64,000 nucleotides of DNA from JADGRF01 sp035274465 (GTDB lineage: Bacteria > Myxococcota_A > Polyangia > Polyangiales > JAFGIB01). Positions 8,784 through 16,862 of the stretch are shown piece after piece. Made by a program: the position numbers and the translations under genes. The notes beneath the pieces were generated by a model. The model had not been told where the DNA came from and did not search any database. It saw only the letters and a program-made list of their open reading frames with translations. The first letter of the stretch is position 1. Each line of letters opens with the position of its first letter. The stretch is taken from positions 10,199 to 74,198 of the forward strand of contig DATEOF010000195.1 in NCBI GenBank assembly GCA_035274465.1, given 5' to 3'.

Positions 8784-8788
8784 GGAGG
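8784..8788 (+). promoter_or_regulatory. GGAGG ribosome binding site deciding the regulator start
   Basis: GGAGG six bases before the ATG at 8795. It selects this start over a reading frame that is open 117 bp further upstream. Confidence 0.65.
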
Positions 8789-8794
8789 CTTGTG

Positions 8795-9493
8795 ATGCAG
8801 TCGAATGATCAGGCACGGGAGCTGCTGAGTCGCATCTGGCTCTTCTCCGAGATGGGGGAGGCGGAAATCGGTCTGCTGGCCCAAATCGCCCAGCGGCGGC
8901 GCTACGAGGCGCGCCGGGTGATCGTGCGCCAGGGGGATGCGGACGGCGATCTGTACGCGGTGCTGCGCGGACACCTGAAGGTCTCCGCCTGCGATCGTCA
9001 CGGGCACGAAATCGTGATGAGTCTGATGCAGCCGGGCGAAGTGTTCGGCGAGATCGGGTTGCTCGACGGCGAAGGCCGATCGGCCACCGTCACCTCGCTC
9101 GACGCGTGCGAGCTGCTGGTGATCCGCCGAGCCGACTTCTTGCTCGTGCTGCGGCGCTCGCCCAACATCACGACCACGCTGCTGACCGTGCTCGCGCGTC
9201 GAGTCCGCAGGCTGACCGACCGCGCCCAGGACAGCGCATTCCTCGACGTCAAATCGCGGCTGGCCAAGCGGTTGGTCGATCTGGCCGACCAGTTCGGCAC
9301 GCCACTCGGCCCGCGTCAGGTAGCCCTGCGCGTGCGATTGTCGCAGCAGGAACTGGGCGACATGGTGCAGGCGACACGCGAGAGCGTGAACAAATGCCTG
9401 CGCGAGTGGGCGAAGGAAGGGATCATCCAGCGAAACGGTCGGCAGCTGGTGATCGAGGATCGCCAGCGGCTGGGCGCGCTCGCGGCTGGTTAG
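8795..9493 (+). CDS. Crp/Fnr family transcriptional regulator
   Basis: 232-residue one-component regulator. The N-terminal cyclic-nucleotide-binding fold is clear (LLAQIAQRRRYEARRVIVRQGDADGDLYAVLRG, then GEVFGEIGLLDGEGRSATV, which is the phosphate-binding cassette with RSAT). A dimerisation helix follows (RRSPNITTTLLTVLARRVRRLTDRAQ), then a C-terminal HTH_Crp domain (LSQQELGDMVQATRESVNKCLREWAKEGII). The FGEIGLLDGEGRSATV cassette suggests binding of a cyclic nucleotide; no Fnr-type Cys cluster is present. The start is set by GGAGG at 8784-8788; the in-frame GTG at 8792 is an alternative, and the longer upstream open frame has no homology. It may act at the TGTGA-N6-TCACA site in its own upstream region. 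Confidence 0.9.
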   Translation: MQSNDQARELLSRIWLFSEMGEAEIGLLAQIAQRRRYEARRVIVRQGDADGDLYAVLRGHLKVSACDRHGHEIVMSLMQPGEVFGEIGLLDGEGRSATVTSLDACELLVIRRADFLLVLRRSPNITTTLLTVLARRVRRLTDRAQDSAFLDVKSRLAKRLVDLADQFGTPLGPRQVALRVRLSQQELGDMVQATRESVNKCLREWAKEGIIQRNGRQLVIEDRQRLGALAAG

Positions 9494-9573
9494 GCACTTC
9501 GACGCAAGCATACCCACACTCCACTCCACGTGAAGCTGGTCGTGGTGGCAGGGGTTGTCGATATACTTGCGTC

Positions 9574-11532
9574 GTGACTCGTCTGCTGATCGCTTCGTTG
9601 CTGGTCCTGCTTCCCGCTGCTGTCGCCGCGCAATCGTCGCTGCCGGTCTCGTCCGCGAGCGCCGGGCAGATCAGGATCGACGGCGACATCGGCGAATGGC
9701 GCGGCGCCCGCTTCACTGCCGTCGGGCAAGACCCGGATGGCTCCGCCGAAGTCGCGCTCGCATACGACGCTCGAGGTCTCTACGTGGGCGCCCGCGTGCA
9801 CGACCAGAAGTTCCTGCGCAGCTCCCGGCCCAAGACGGACGAGGATGCGCTGATCGTGCGCCTGGCCTTTCCGCAGCGCGGTCAGTTCGTCGACAACGAC
9901 CTCTGGCTGTTCGCGGGGAAGATCGGCGAGACGGCGGCGAGTGCGCAGCTCGACACGAGCGGGGTGCTGAGCCCGCTACGCGAGGGGGTGCAGATCGTGG
10001 AGGGCCCGCTCTCCGGAAGGCTCGCGCCTGATGGGCGCGACCCTTCCGGTGATAATCGGTCGCCGGCGCTGCGCGGCGGCTCCGGCGGCTACGTGCTCGA
10101 GGCGTTCGTGCCCTGGACGAGCTTCCAGGGCGGAGCAGACTACGCGTACGCCCGCGGCTCGTTGCGCTTGCACGACGTCGACGAGCCGGGCACCGGGCGC
10201 AACAAGACGCGCGACCCGAGCACGGCGGCCTGGACGCTGCCGCCGGCGCAGCTGCCGTGGCTGCAGCTGGATGGCGGGCCGGTGCAGGCGATCTCGACGC
10301 TGCTGCGCAGCAAGAACCTGGAGCAGACCGCGAGCAAGCTGGACTTCATCGGTGACGTGCGCGGCGATGCCCGCGCCGAACGCGTGGTGGTGATCGGCAC
10401 CTTCGTCGCCGTCAGCGGCAACGGCGCACAGTTCGACTTCGCCGACCTCGGCGTGTCGTCGGCCGGTGACGTGCTGAGCGCGGAGGCGCGTGATCTCACC
10501 GGCGACGGCAAACCCGAGCTCGTGCTGCGCGTGCGCGAGCAAAACTCGCTCGGCCGCCGCGAGCTGCTGAAGGTGTTTCGGCTGAACGCGGCGCCGGTCA
10601 GCGTGCTGTTCGGCGCCGAGCTGCGCAAGCAGAACGAGCAGGGGTCGATCACCGCGCAGTCGCGCATCGAGCAGAAGGGGCGCGGACCCGCCCAGATCGT
10701 GCTCAGCATCGGCTACGCGCAGGGCTTCTCCGCCGACAACTACCGCGAGACACCGGACAGCGAAGTGGTGCCCATCGCGCTGCCCTGGGGCAGCTGGATC
10801 GAGCGCCGCTACCAGTGGGACGGCAAGCGCTTCGCGATGCGCTCCGAGGTGCCAGTGGAGCAGACGGACGCCAAGCCGGCTGAGCCGCCGACAGCAGCGA
10901 GCACGCCGCCGCTAGCCGAAGTGCCGGAGAGCCCGCAGCAAGGCGATCCGCTCGAGGCGTACAAGCGCGAGCGCAACGTCTCCCCGAGCCTGAACGGGCG
11001 CTTTGTCCAGAACAGCAACGTCAGCGGCGATGCGCGGCCCGAGCAGCTGGCGGTGTACGGCCGCGAGCTCGTGATCACCGGCGAGAGCCTGGGCGGAGCC
11101 GGCTACTTCTACCTCGGGCTGCCGGTCAATGATGCGGCCGACGTGCTGGGTCTTCAGACCGGCGACCTCACCGGAGATGGCCGGCGCGAGCTCCTCGTGC
11201 GCGTGCGCCAGCGCATCGGCGACGTCGAGCGCGAGCTGGTGTACTGCTACTCGCTCGGCCAGCAGCGGGCCGACCAGTTGTTGGTGGTCGAGGTCTCGCG
11301 CGCGCGCGGCGCACAGCGCATCGACAACAAGGTGGCCATCGTGGCTGACAAGCAGCGCTCCGTGCTTACGATCGAGCCGGGTGTGGCTCGCGGTTGGTCT
11401 GCCTCGGACTACCCGTTCGTGGCTGATTCAGCCGACGGAGTCGCGCCCCTGTTGCTGCCCTGGAAGGACCGGCCTACCAGCTACATCTTCGAGCGCGATC
11501 GCCTCGTGCCGAAGGCAACAACAAGCAATTGA
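9574..11532 (+). CDS. Secreted protein with CBM9-like domain, carrying an in-frame repeat element
   Basis: 652-residue exported protein. A GTG start is followed by a Sec signal peptide (LLIASLLVLLPAAVAAQ). Residues ~30-245 resemble a CBM9-like carbohydrate-binding/cell-surface module (IRIDGDIGEWRGARF, later ALAYDARGLYVGARVHD, FVPWTSFQGG). After that come two similar segments (about 255-390 and 465-630) with DVRGDARAERVVVIGTFV, LTGDGKPELVLRVR and LTGDGRRELLVRVR, which read like FG-GAP/EF-hand-type repeats, separated by a Pro/Ala-rich linker. Residues ~149-170 are a copy of the repeat element described at 10019-10083, inserted within the CBM9-like module. It ends three bases before the UDP-sugar pyrophosphorylase gene, so the pair is probably co-transcribed. 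Function unknown. Confidence 0.75.
   Translation: MTRLLIASLLVLLPAAVAAQSSLPVSSASAGQIRIDGDIGEWRGARFTAVGQDPDGSAEVALAYDARGLYVGARVHDQKFLRSSRPKTDEDALIVRLAFPQRGQFVDNDLWLFAGKIGETAASAQLDTSGVLSPLREGVQIVEGPLSGRLAPDGRDPSGDNRSPALRGGSGGYVLEAFVPWTSFQGGADYAYARGSLRLHDVDEPGTGRNKTRDPSTAAWTLPPAQLPWLQLDGGPVQAISTLLRSKNLEQTASKLDFIGDVRGDARAERVVVIGTFVAVSGNGAQFDFADLGVSSAGDVLSAEARDLTGDGKPELVLRVREQNSLGRRELLKVFRLNAAPVSVLFGAELRKQNEQGSITAQSRIEQKGRGPAQIVLSIGYAQGFSADNYRETPDSEVVPIALPWGSWIERRYQWDGKRFAMRSEVPVEQTDAKPAEPPTAASTPPLAEVPESPQQGDPLEAYKRERNVSPSLNGRFVQNSNVSGDARPEQLAVYGRELVITGESLGGAGYFYLGLPVNDAADVLGLQTGDLTGDGRRELLVRVRQRIGDVERELVYCYSLGQQRADQLLVVEVSRARGAQRIDNKVAIVADKQRSVLTIEPGVARGWSASDYPFVADSADGVAPLLLPWKDRPTSYIFERDRLVPKATTSN
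10019..10083 (+). repeat. Coding palindromic repeat, copy A (in frame)
   Basis: 65-bp element beginning GGCTCGCGCCTGATGGGCGC and ending GCGCGGCGGCTCC. It contains the inverted repeat TCGCGCC/GGCGCGA. It is read here as LAPDGRDPSGDNRSPALRGG within the CBM9-like protein. Other copies: 13149-13213, 42911-42974, 48344-48408. Confidence 0.9.
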
Positions 11533-11535
11533 CCG

Positions 11536-12684
11536 ATGAACGCTTTTGAGAACAAGCTGGGCGCCATGCCGTTCTCCCTGGATCTGGATCCCGACACTCG
11601 AGCGCTGCTCGAGCGCTATGGCTTCGAACCGCAGGTCTTCGCTTCGTTACGAGAACGTTTCACGAGTGGCGCACTGGGCGTGGACGCCAATCGCCTGGGC
11701 GGCCGAGTCGAACCGCCGCGCGAAGGCGACGTGCAGCGGCTGCCCGCGCCCGAGACGGAGGCGCGCAAGCAGCTGAGCGCGCGCGGCCTCGAAGCCTTGC
11801 GCCGCGGCGAGGTCGGCTGCGTGGTGCTCGCGGGAGGCATGGCCACGCGCTTCGGCGGCGTGGTCAAGGCGGCAGTGCCCGCCCTCGCGGGTCGCACGTT
11901 CTTGAACCTGAAGCTGGGCGGCATCCGGCGTACGGCCGAGCGCGCGCAGGCGCGCGTGCCGGTGTACGTGATGACGAGCTTCGCGACCGACGCCGAGATC
12001 CGCAGGCTGCTGCCGGCCGAAGACGGTCCGTTCACGCCTGCCACGGCCTTCGCGCAATTCGTGTCCTTGCGCCTGCGGCCCGACGGCGAGTTGCTGCAGG
12101 TCGACGGCGCGCCGTCAGCGTACGCGCCCGGCCACGGCGATCTCACGTTCGCGCTGCGCCGCTCGGGCATCCTGGAGCGCTTTCTCTCCGAGGGCGGCAA
12201 GCTGTTGTACATGTCGAACGTCGACAACCTCGCGGCCACGCTCGATCCGGCCGTGATCGGCGCACACCTCGAGAGCGGCAAGCAAGTCACAGCCGAGGTC
12301 GTGAGCAAGGATCCGGGCGACGCGGGCGGCGCACCGGCGCGCGTCGACGACGTGTTGCAGATCGTGGAGTCCTTCCGGTTCCCGCGCGACTTCGATGAGG
12401 CGCGGATCCCGGTGTTCAACGTCAACTCGTTCGTGCTGGACGCGCGCGCGATGGATCGGGACTTCCCGTTGACATGGTTCGTGGTGCGCAAGAAGGTCGC
12501 CGGCCAGGAGGCGATCCAGTTCGAGCACCTGGTCGGCGAGCTGACTGCGTTCGTCCCCACCTTGTGTCTGCACGTGGATCGGGACGGCCTGGATGGTCGG
12601 TTTCAGCCCGCCAAAGATCCCGAAGAGCTGGCGCGCCGCTCGCGCGCGATCGAAGCCATGCTCCGAGCGCGTGAGGTGCTTTAG
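11536..12684 (+). CDS. UDP-sugar pyrophosphorylase (UDPGP type 1 family)
   Basis: 382-residue nucleotidyltransferase forming UDP-sugars from UTP and a sugar 1-phosphate. The nucleotide-binding signature VVLAGGMATRFGG lies at residues 97-109 with a following VKAAVPALAG (the Lys that contacts the phosphate). NVDN (LLYMSNVDNL) and FNVNSFV match the UTP/UDPGP family. The exact sugar (glucose or N-acetylhexosamine) cannot be read from the sequence. It likely feeds precursors to surface polysaccharide; the glycosyltransferase cluster lies 8 kb away. The start is the ATG three bases after the previous stop. Its TAG stop is formed by the TA target duplication plus the first G of the MITE-like element, so the native C-terminus may have been slightly different. 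Confidence 0.87.
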   Translation: MNAFENKLGAMPFSLDLDPDTRALLERYGFEPQVFASLRERFTSGALGVDANRLGGRVEPPREGDVQRLPAPETEARKQLSARGLEALRRGEVGCVVLAGGMATRFGGVVKAAVPALAGRTFLNLKLGGIRRTAERAQARVPVYVMTSFATDAEIRRLLPAEDGPFTPATAFAQFVSLRLRPDGELLQVDGAPSAYAPGHGDLTFALRRSGILERFLSEGGKLLYMSNVDNLAATLDPAVIGAHLESGKQVTAEVVSKDPGDAGGAPARVDDVLQIVESFRFPRDFDEARIPVFNVNSFVLDARAMDRDFPLTWFVVRKKVAGQEAIQFEHLVGELTAFVPTLCLHVDRDGLDGRFQPAKDPEELARRSRAIEAMLRAREVL

Positions 12685-12842
12685 CGCTGTGACCGAGGGG
12701 TTTTGACCCGTTCTCGCTCGTTCCGAACGCGCAGGGCTGCGTTGCTCCTCCTCAAAATAGTGCCGCTATTCCTCGTCGTCGCGCCTTGCCCTGCGCGCCC
12801 GGCCCTTCGCGATAACGGGCCAAAACCCCTCGGTCACAGCGC
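12684..12842. mobile_element. MITE-like element, copy 1 (TA target duplication)
   Basis: 159-bp non-coding element flanked by TA on both sides (12682-12683 and 12843-12844). Terminal inverted repeats begin G(C/T)GCTGTGACCGAGGGGTTTTG and are near perfect. An internal inverted repeat CGCGCAGGGC/GCCCTGCGCG lets the whole unit fold back. About 90% identical by eye to 24202-24361, with one single-base deletion (AATAGTGCC versus AATAGTCGCC). The TA duplications and short size suggest mobilisation by an IS630/mariner-type transposase; none is present in the window. Confidence 0.88.
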
Positions 12843-14019
12843 TACCACGCTGATCGGCCTGTTGTTGCTCGCCGCCGCCAGCTGCGAGCGCAGCGCGCCG
12901 GTCTGCCGCTTCGGCGCGGAGTACCGGCTGTTCCAGAGCGGTGCGCAGGTGTTTCACGATCTGCGCACGCTGAGCCTCGGCCAGGGCATGCTGGCGCTGT
13001 TCTCGGACACGAGCGGCGTGCACGTCATGCCGCTCGACGGTCAGGGCGCGCCCCAGGGCCCCGCGCGCCGCCTGTTCGACGCCTGCGACGGCGGCCTGGA
13101 CGCCGACAACGGCGCGAGCGTGGTGCACGTGGCGTGTGTACGGCGCGGGGAGCCGCCGCGCAGCGCCGGCGACCGATTGTCATCGGAAGGGTCGCGCCCA
13201 TCAGGCGCGAGCGCTCCGGGCGAGGTGGTGCTCTACGCGCTCGACCCGAAGCTCGCGGTGCGCGAGCTCGCGCGCTTCGGCCACGCCGGCCGCATCAGCA
13301 CGGGCATCGCGCTGGCGCGGTCCGACGGAGGCTCGCTGGCGCTGGCCTGGCACGATGCAGCCGTCAGCGGCAGCCGCATCTGGTTCGTCGAGCCCGATCG
13401 CATGCGCGACCCGCGCCAGCTCTCGGACGACGGCTGGGAGGCCAGCGCGCCCAGCCTCGCGCGCCACGCGGGCCGCCTGTACGCCTGCTGGGCGGAGACG
13501 CGCTTCAACGGGGAGCGCGCCGAGAGCCGCATCCGGGTCGTCGCTGTCGGCAGCAACGAGGCGGGCAGGGTGGTCTTGAGCTCGCGCGACCCCGCGCCCA
13601 GCCCGCGCCTGGCGGCGGCGCCGGACGGGCTAATCCTGTCATTTCGAGACAAGCGCGAAAGCCTGCGCAAGACCGGCCTGTACTTGGCCCGCGTCGACGC
13701 CACCGGACGGCTCAAGGGCCAGGTCGTGCGGGCGGGTAGGGCGGATGGCCAGGCCTCGCCCGTGCTCGAGCCGTGCCTGGGTGGCGTGGTGAGCGCCACT
13801 CCTCGGACGTTTGCGGGCGATTACTTTGTGGGTGTCACGCGCGCAGATACAGAGCTCCGGCGACTCAGCCGGGAGCAGCAATTTTACGAGGACAGTCGCG
13901 AGTTCGACCGCGTGGCGGTGCATTGCGAGCGCGACCAGGCGGTGCTGTTGATCGGGGAGCGTGGCCGGCTGCTCCGTGGCAGCGCTGCGCTCCGCAGCAC
14001 GACCTTTCGTTGCGACTGA
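12703..14019 (+). CDS. Lipoprotein with N-terminus disrupted by a MITE; carries repeat element copy B
   Basis: Secreted lipoprotein of unknown function with about 390 residues after the lipobox (LLLLAAASC). The body contains blade-like beta segments (STGIALARSDGGSLALAWHDA, LYACWAETRFNGE), suggestive of a beta-propeller. The current 5' end is odd. The open frame starts with TTG at 12703 inside the MITE (another candidate is GTG 12760), giving a long non-native leader. Deleting the MITE and one TA joins GTG at 12671 in frame to the lipobox as MRCFTTLIGLLLLAAASC, a textbook lipoprotein signal, so the insertion very probably split the original start. Residues encoded at 13149-13213 are an in-frame copy of the coding repeat, in the opposite orientation to copies A and D. 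Whether the gene is still expressed is unknown. Confidence 0.65.
   Translation: MTRSRSFRTRRAALLLLKIVPLFLVVAPCPARPALRDNGPKPLGHSATTLIGLLLLAAASCERSAPVCRFGAEYRLFQSGAQVFHDLRTLSLGQGMLALFSDTSGVHVMPLDGQGAPQGPARRLFDACDGGLDADNGASVVHVACVRRGEPPRSAGDRLSSEGSRPSGASAPGEVVLYALDPKLAVRELARFGHAGRISTGIALARSDGGSLALAWHDAAVSGSRIWFVEPDRMRDPRQLSDDGWEASAPSLARHAGRLYACWAETRFNGERAESRIRVVAVGSNEAGRVVLSSRDPAPSPRLAAAPDGLILSFRDKRESLRKTGLYLARVDATGRLKGQVVRAGRADGQASPVLEPCLGGVVSATPRTFAGDYFVGVTRADTELRRLSREQQFYEDSREFDRVAVHCERDQAVLLIGERGRLLRGSAALRSTTFRCD
13149..13213 (-). repeat. Coding palindromic repeat, copy B (in frame, inverted)
   Basis: 65-bp element in inverse orientation relative to copy A; only three differences from copy A by eye. 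It is read on the plus strand as PPRSAGDRLSSEGSRPSGAS within the lipoprotein, showing that more than one frame of the element is tolerated as protein. Confidence 0.9.
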
Positions 14020-14097
14020 TTGGCACTTATGTATCGCGGGAGCGCCACCTCGGGCGGTTCTGAAGGCCTTGTGATAGCCTAACAACCGGAGAACAGC

Positions 14098-15720
14098 GTG
14101 CGTCTGGTGCGGCCGTCCTTACTCGTGTTCGCTGTCGCGGTGCTGGCGTCGCTGTCGATTCACCTGCCTGTCTACAAGGCCCTCGGTGATCTGGCAGACG
14201 TGCTGCTGCACTCGCCAGCGTCCAAGGCGTCGCCGCGCCCCGTCCAGTTCGAGATCCTCGACAATCCGGACCCGACCAAGAAGGACGAGCCGAAGCCCGA
14301 GGAGCCGGCCAAGCCCCCGGAACAACTGGCAAAGGCGGAGCTGAAGCCCAAGCCCAAGGAAGAGCACAAGGAGCTGGTCAAGCCCAAGCCCAAGCCGGAG
14401 CCGCCCAAGATCGAGGTGCCCGTGCAGCAGGTCCCGGTGGAGCCGATCCCGCAGCCCCAGGACAGCCAGCAGCCCAAGCACGCGATCACGCAGAAGAGCG
14501 ACGACCCCAACGTCGCGCCGCCCGACAATCCGCGCTTCATCGCCGAGGAAAACCGGCGCGTCGAAGAGGAGAGTGTCGCCAACCAACGCACGACGGCCGA
14601 GGTCGACGAACAGCCGGCCGCGCAGGCCAGGGCGCGCGATCAGGAGATGATCGGCAACGCCGACCAGGAAGACGTCGCCGACCTGCAGGACGTGCACGGC
14701 GAAGACTCGCGCAATCCCACGGCGAAGGAAGCGCGCGAGAAGCCGCCCAGCCCTTCGAAGCTCGGCCAGGGCGAGAAGCAGGACCCTGCCGTCGCGCAGG
14801 CGCCCAAGCAGGGCGGCAGCGAGGCGCGCGAGGAGCAGAAGCGTGAGGTGGCCGCCGGCAGCGAGCACGTCGGCGGTGAAGAAGAAGCGCTGGTGATCAA
14901 CGACGGCTCGGGTAGCATCCGCATCCGTCGCGCGCCGCAAGGTCGCGGGGCGGGTGACGGCGGCGGCGAACCTCAGCGCGGTTCGCGCGGCGCGGCCTCG
15001 CGCGATCAGGGCGCGGTCGCGGGCGCTTCGACGAACTTGAAGCTCTCGTGGTCGCAGTTCGAGTCGACGTTCGGCTCCGAAGAGCTGAAGAAGCAGCGCG
15101 ACGCGTACCTCGAGCAGCGCCGCACGCAGGCCAAGGGTGGGCGCAACGAGGAGCAGTGGAAGAAGTTCCGCGCGGCGGTCGAGAACTACGTCGATCAGGT
15201 CAAGCCCGGCAACCAGACCGCGCTCAACGCTGCGGCGTCACCGTTCGCAGCGTACCTGGCGGCGATCCACCGCAACATCCATCGCGAGTTCGCGATGAAG
15301 TTCCTGCGCAGTTTGCCGCTGTTGGGCGGACCGTTCGCCGATCCCAACCTGCGCACGCGCCTGGCCATCGTGATCAACCAGGATGGAACGCTGCATCAAG
15401 TCGGCGTGATCCAGACCAGCGGCTTCACGCCCTACGACTTCGGCGCGTGGAACGCGGTCACCAAGGCTGCGCCGTTCCCCGAGGCGCCGAAGAAGATCCT
15501 CTCGGGTGATGGCCGCGTCTACGTGCACTGGGACTTCTACAACAACGAACGCCAGTGCGGCACGTTCAACGCCGAGCCGTACATCTTGCCCATGCCCGAT
15601 CGCAAGACGCCGCCCTCGCCCGGACCGCTGCACGACAACTACGACTCGCCGGGCAAGGGCAAGCTGGGTCGGGCTCCCGAACCCGTGCCACCCGAGCAAC
15701 GCCTCTCTCGATTCCCGTGA
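14098..15720 (+). CDS. TonB-like energy-transducer family protein
   Basis: 540-residue envelope protein. One N-terminal transmembrane anchor (LLVFAVAVLASLSIHLPVYKAL) is followed by a Pro/Lys/Glu-rich periplasmic stretch (residues ~50-130, repeated KPKPE blocks), a long polar Gln/Glu/Ala-rich section to ~310, and a C-terminal domain (~385-500) with LRTRLAIVINQDGTLHQVGV then SGFTPYDFGAWNAVTKAAPF, the layout of TonB C-terminal domains. Such proteins link the inner-membrane proton motive force to outer-membrane receptors or have scaffolding roles. No ExbB/ExbD genes are adjacent. The GTG start has GGAG eight bases before it. The stop overlaps the GTG of queG (GTGA). Confidence 0.78.
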   Translation: MRLVRPSLLVFAVAVLASLSIHLPVYKALGDLADVLLHSPASKASPRPVQFEILDNPDPTKKDEPKPEEPAKPPEQLAKAELKPKPKEEHKELVKPKPKPEPPKIEVPVQQVPVEPIPQPQDSQQPKHAITQKSDDPNVAPPDNPRFIAEENRRVEEESVANQRTTAEVDEQPAAQARARDQEMIGNADQEDVADLQDVHGEDSRNPTAKEAREKPPSPSKLGQGEKQDPAVAQAPKQGGSEAREEQKREVAAGSEHVGGEEEALVINDGSGSIRIRRAPQGRGAGDGGGEPQRGSRGAASRDQGAVAGASTNLKLSWSQFESTFGSEELKKQRDAYLEQRRTQAKGGRNEEQWKKFRAAVENYVDQVKPGNQTALNAAASPFAAYLAAIHRNIHREFAMKFLRSLPLLGGPFADPNLRTRLAIVINQDGTLHQVGVIQTSGFTPYDFGAWNAVTKAAPFPEAPKKILSGDGRVYVHWDFYNNERQCGTFNAEPYILPMPDRKTPPSPGPLHDNYDSPGKGKLGRAPEPVPPEQRLSRFP

Positions 15721-16760
15721 CCTCCGAAGCTCTCAGCGCCGAGCTCAAAGCGCTGGCACTGGGGCTCGGCTTCGCACGCGTCGGCATCGCTGCGGCCACG
15801 GCGCTGCACGAGGACGCCTCGCGCTTGCGCGCCTGGGTCGCAGCTGGACGCCACGGCCAGATGCAATACATGGCCGATACGGCCGAAGTACGCGCCGATC
15901 CGCGTCACCCGGACATGATGCCGAGCGCGCGCAGCGTGATCGTGCTGGCGACGGCCTACGCGCGAAGCCCGGGCCTGCCCAGGCTCTCCGGCAGCGGCGG
16001 ACGCATCGCGCGTTACGCGCAAGGCCGCGACTACCACCCAGTGCTCTACGACAGGCTGCGCGCCGTCAAACGCCGGCTGCGCGAAGCCGGTGCCACGGCG
16101 CGTGCCTGCGTCGACAGTATGCCGGTGCTCGAGCGCGCCTGGGCAGTGCGCGCGGGCCTCGGCTTCATCGGCAAGAATGCCTGCCTGATCATCCCCGGTC
16201 TCGGCTCGCACGTGCTGCTCAGCATCGTGCTGACCAGCGCAGAGCTCGTACCGGACAGCCCGATGCCCGAGCGCTGCGGCAGCTGCCGTTTGTGCCTCGA
16301 TGCCTGCCCGACGCAAGCCTTCCTCGGCCCGCGCGAGCTGGATGCGAGGCGCTGCATCTCGTACCTCACGATCGAGCACGAAGGCTCGATCGCGGCCGAG
16401 CTGCGCAGCGGCATGGGCGAGTGGCTGTTCGGCTGTGACGTGTGTCAGGATGTCTGCCCGTACAACAAGCGTGAACAGGTGCAGCCGACGGCGGCGGACG
16501 TGCATGCGCCGCGCGAGCGCATCCGCGAGCTCGGCGCGGAAGACTTTCTACGCATGGACGAGCACGTGTTCGACCGCTACACGCGCAGCACCGCGCTGCG
16601 CAGGGCGGGCAGGGCAGGCATGGCGCGCAACGCGGCTATCGCGCTCGGCAACCTCGGCGACAAGCGGCACTTGCCTCTGATCGTGAAGACGGCGGAGGCG
16701 GATCCGGCGGAAGAGGTGCGGGAAGCGGCGCTGTGGTCGCATGAGAAGCTGCGCGGCTGA
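15717..16760 (+). CDS. queG: Epoxyqueuosine reductase QueG
   Basis: Cobalamin- and [4Fe-4S]-dependent enzyme for the last step of queuosine synthesis in tRNA. The 347-residue product carries a catalytic-type Asp in ACVDSMPVLER (Asp133), GFIGKNACLI, and two ferredoxin-like clusters: CGSCRLCLDACPT (Cys187, 190, 193, 197) and CDVCQDVCPYN (Cys240, 243, 247). The C-terminal ~70 residues are a HEAT-like segment as in full-length QueG (ARNAAIALGNLGD). The GTG start at 15717 overlaps the TonB-like gene's stop by four bases. Homology begins exactly there, although the frame is open further upstream. Confidence 0.95.
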   Translation: MTSEALSAELKALALGLGFARVGIAAATALHEDASRLRAWVAAGRHGQMQYMADTAEVRADPRHPDMMPSARSVIVLATAYARSPGLPRLSGSGGRIARYAQGRDYHPVLYDRLRAVKRRLREAGATARACVDSMPVLERAWAVRAGLGFIGKNACLIIPGLGSHVLLSIVLTSAELVPDSPMPERCGSCRLCLDACPTQAFLGPRELDARRCISYLTIEHEGSIAAELRSGMGEWLFGCDVCQDVCPYNKREQVQPTAADVHAPRERIRELGAEDFLRMDEHVFDRYTRSTALRRAGRAGMARNAAIALGNLGDKRHLPLIVKTAEADPAEEVREAALWSHEKLRG

Positions 16761-16771
16761 GACGCAGAGAC

Positions 16772-16861
16772 CTAGCAACTAGAACCATGAACAGGAACTC
16801 GAACTAGCAATCGCGCGTTTCCCCTCTTCTGTATTCGCTTTCTGTTCCTAGTTGCTAGTTC
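16772..16861. terminator. AT-richer long inverted repeat between convergent genes
   Basis: CTAGCAACTAGAAC (16772-16785) pairs with GTTCCTAGTTGCTAG (16844-16858, one bulge), and GAACTAGCAA (16801-16810) is the exact reverse complement of TTGCTAGTTC (16852-16861). The two left arms compete for the same right arm. Placed between the stops of queG (16760) and the HDAC-family gene (16863), it may act as a bidirectional terminator. Its base composition is clearly lower in GC than the surroundings. Confidence 0.55.
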
Positions 16862-16862
16862 T

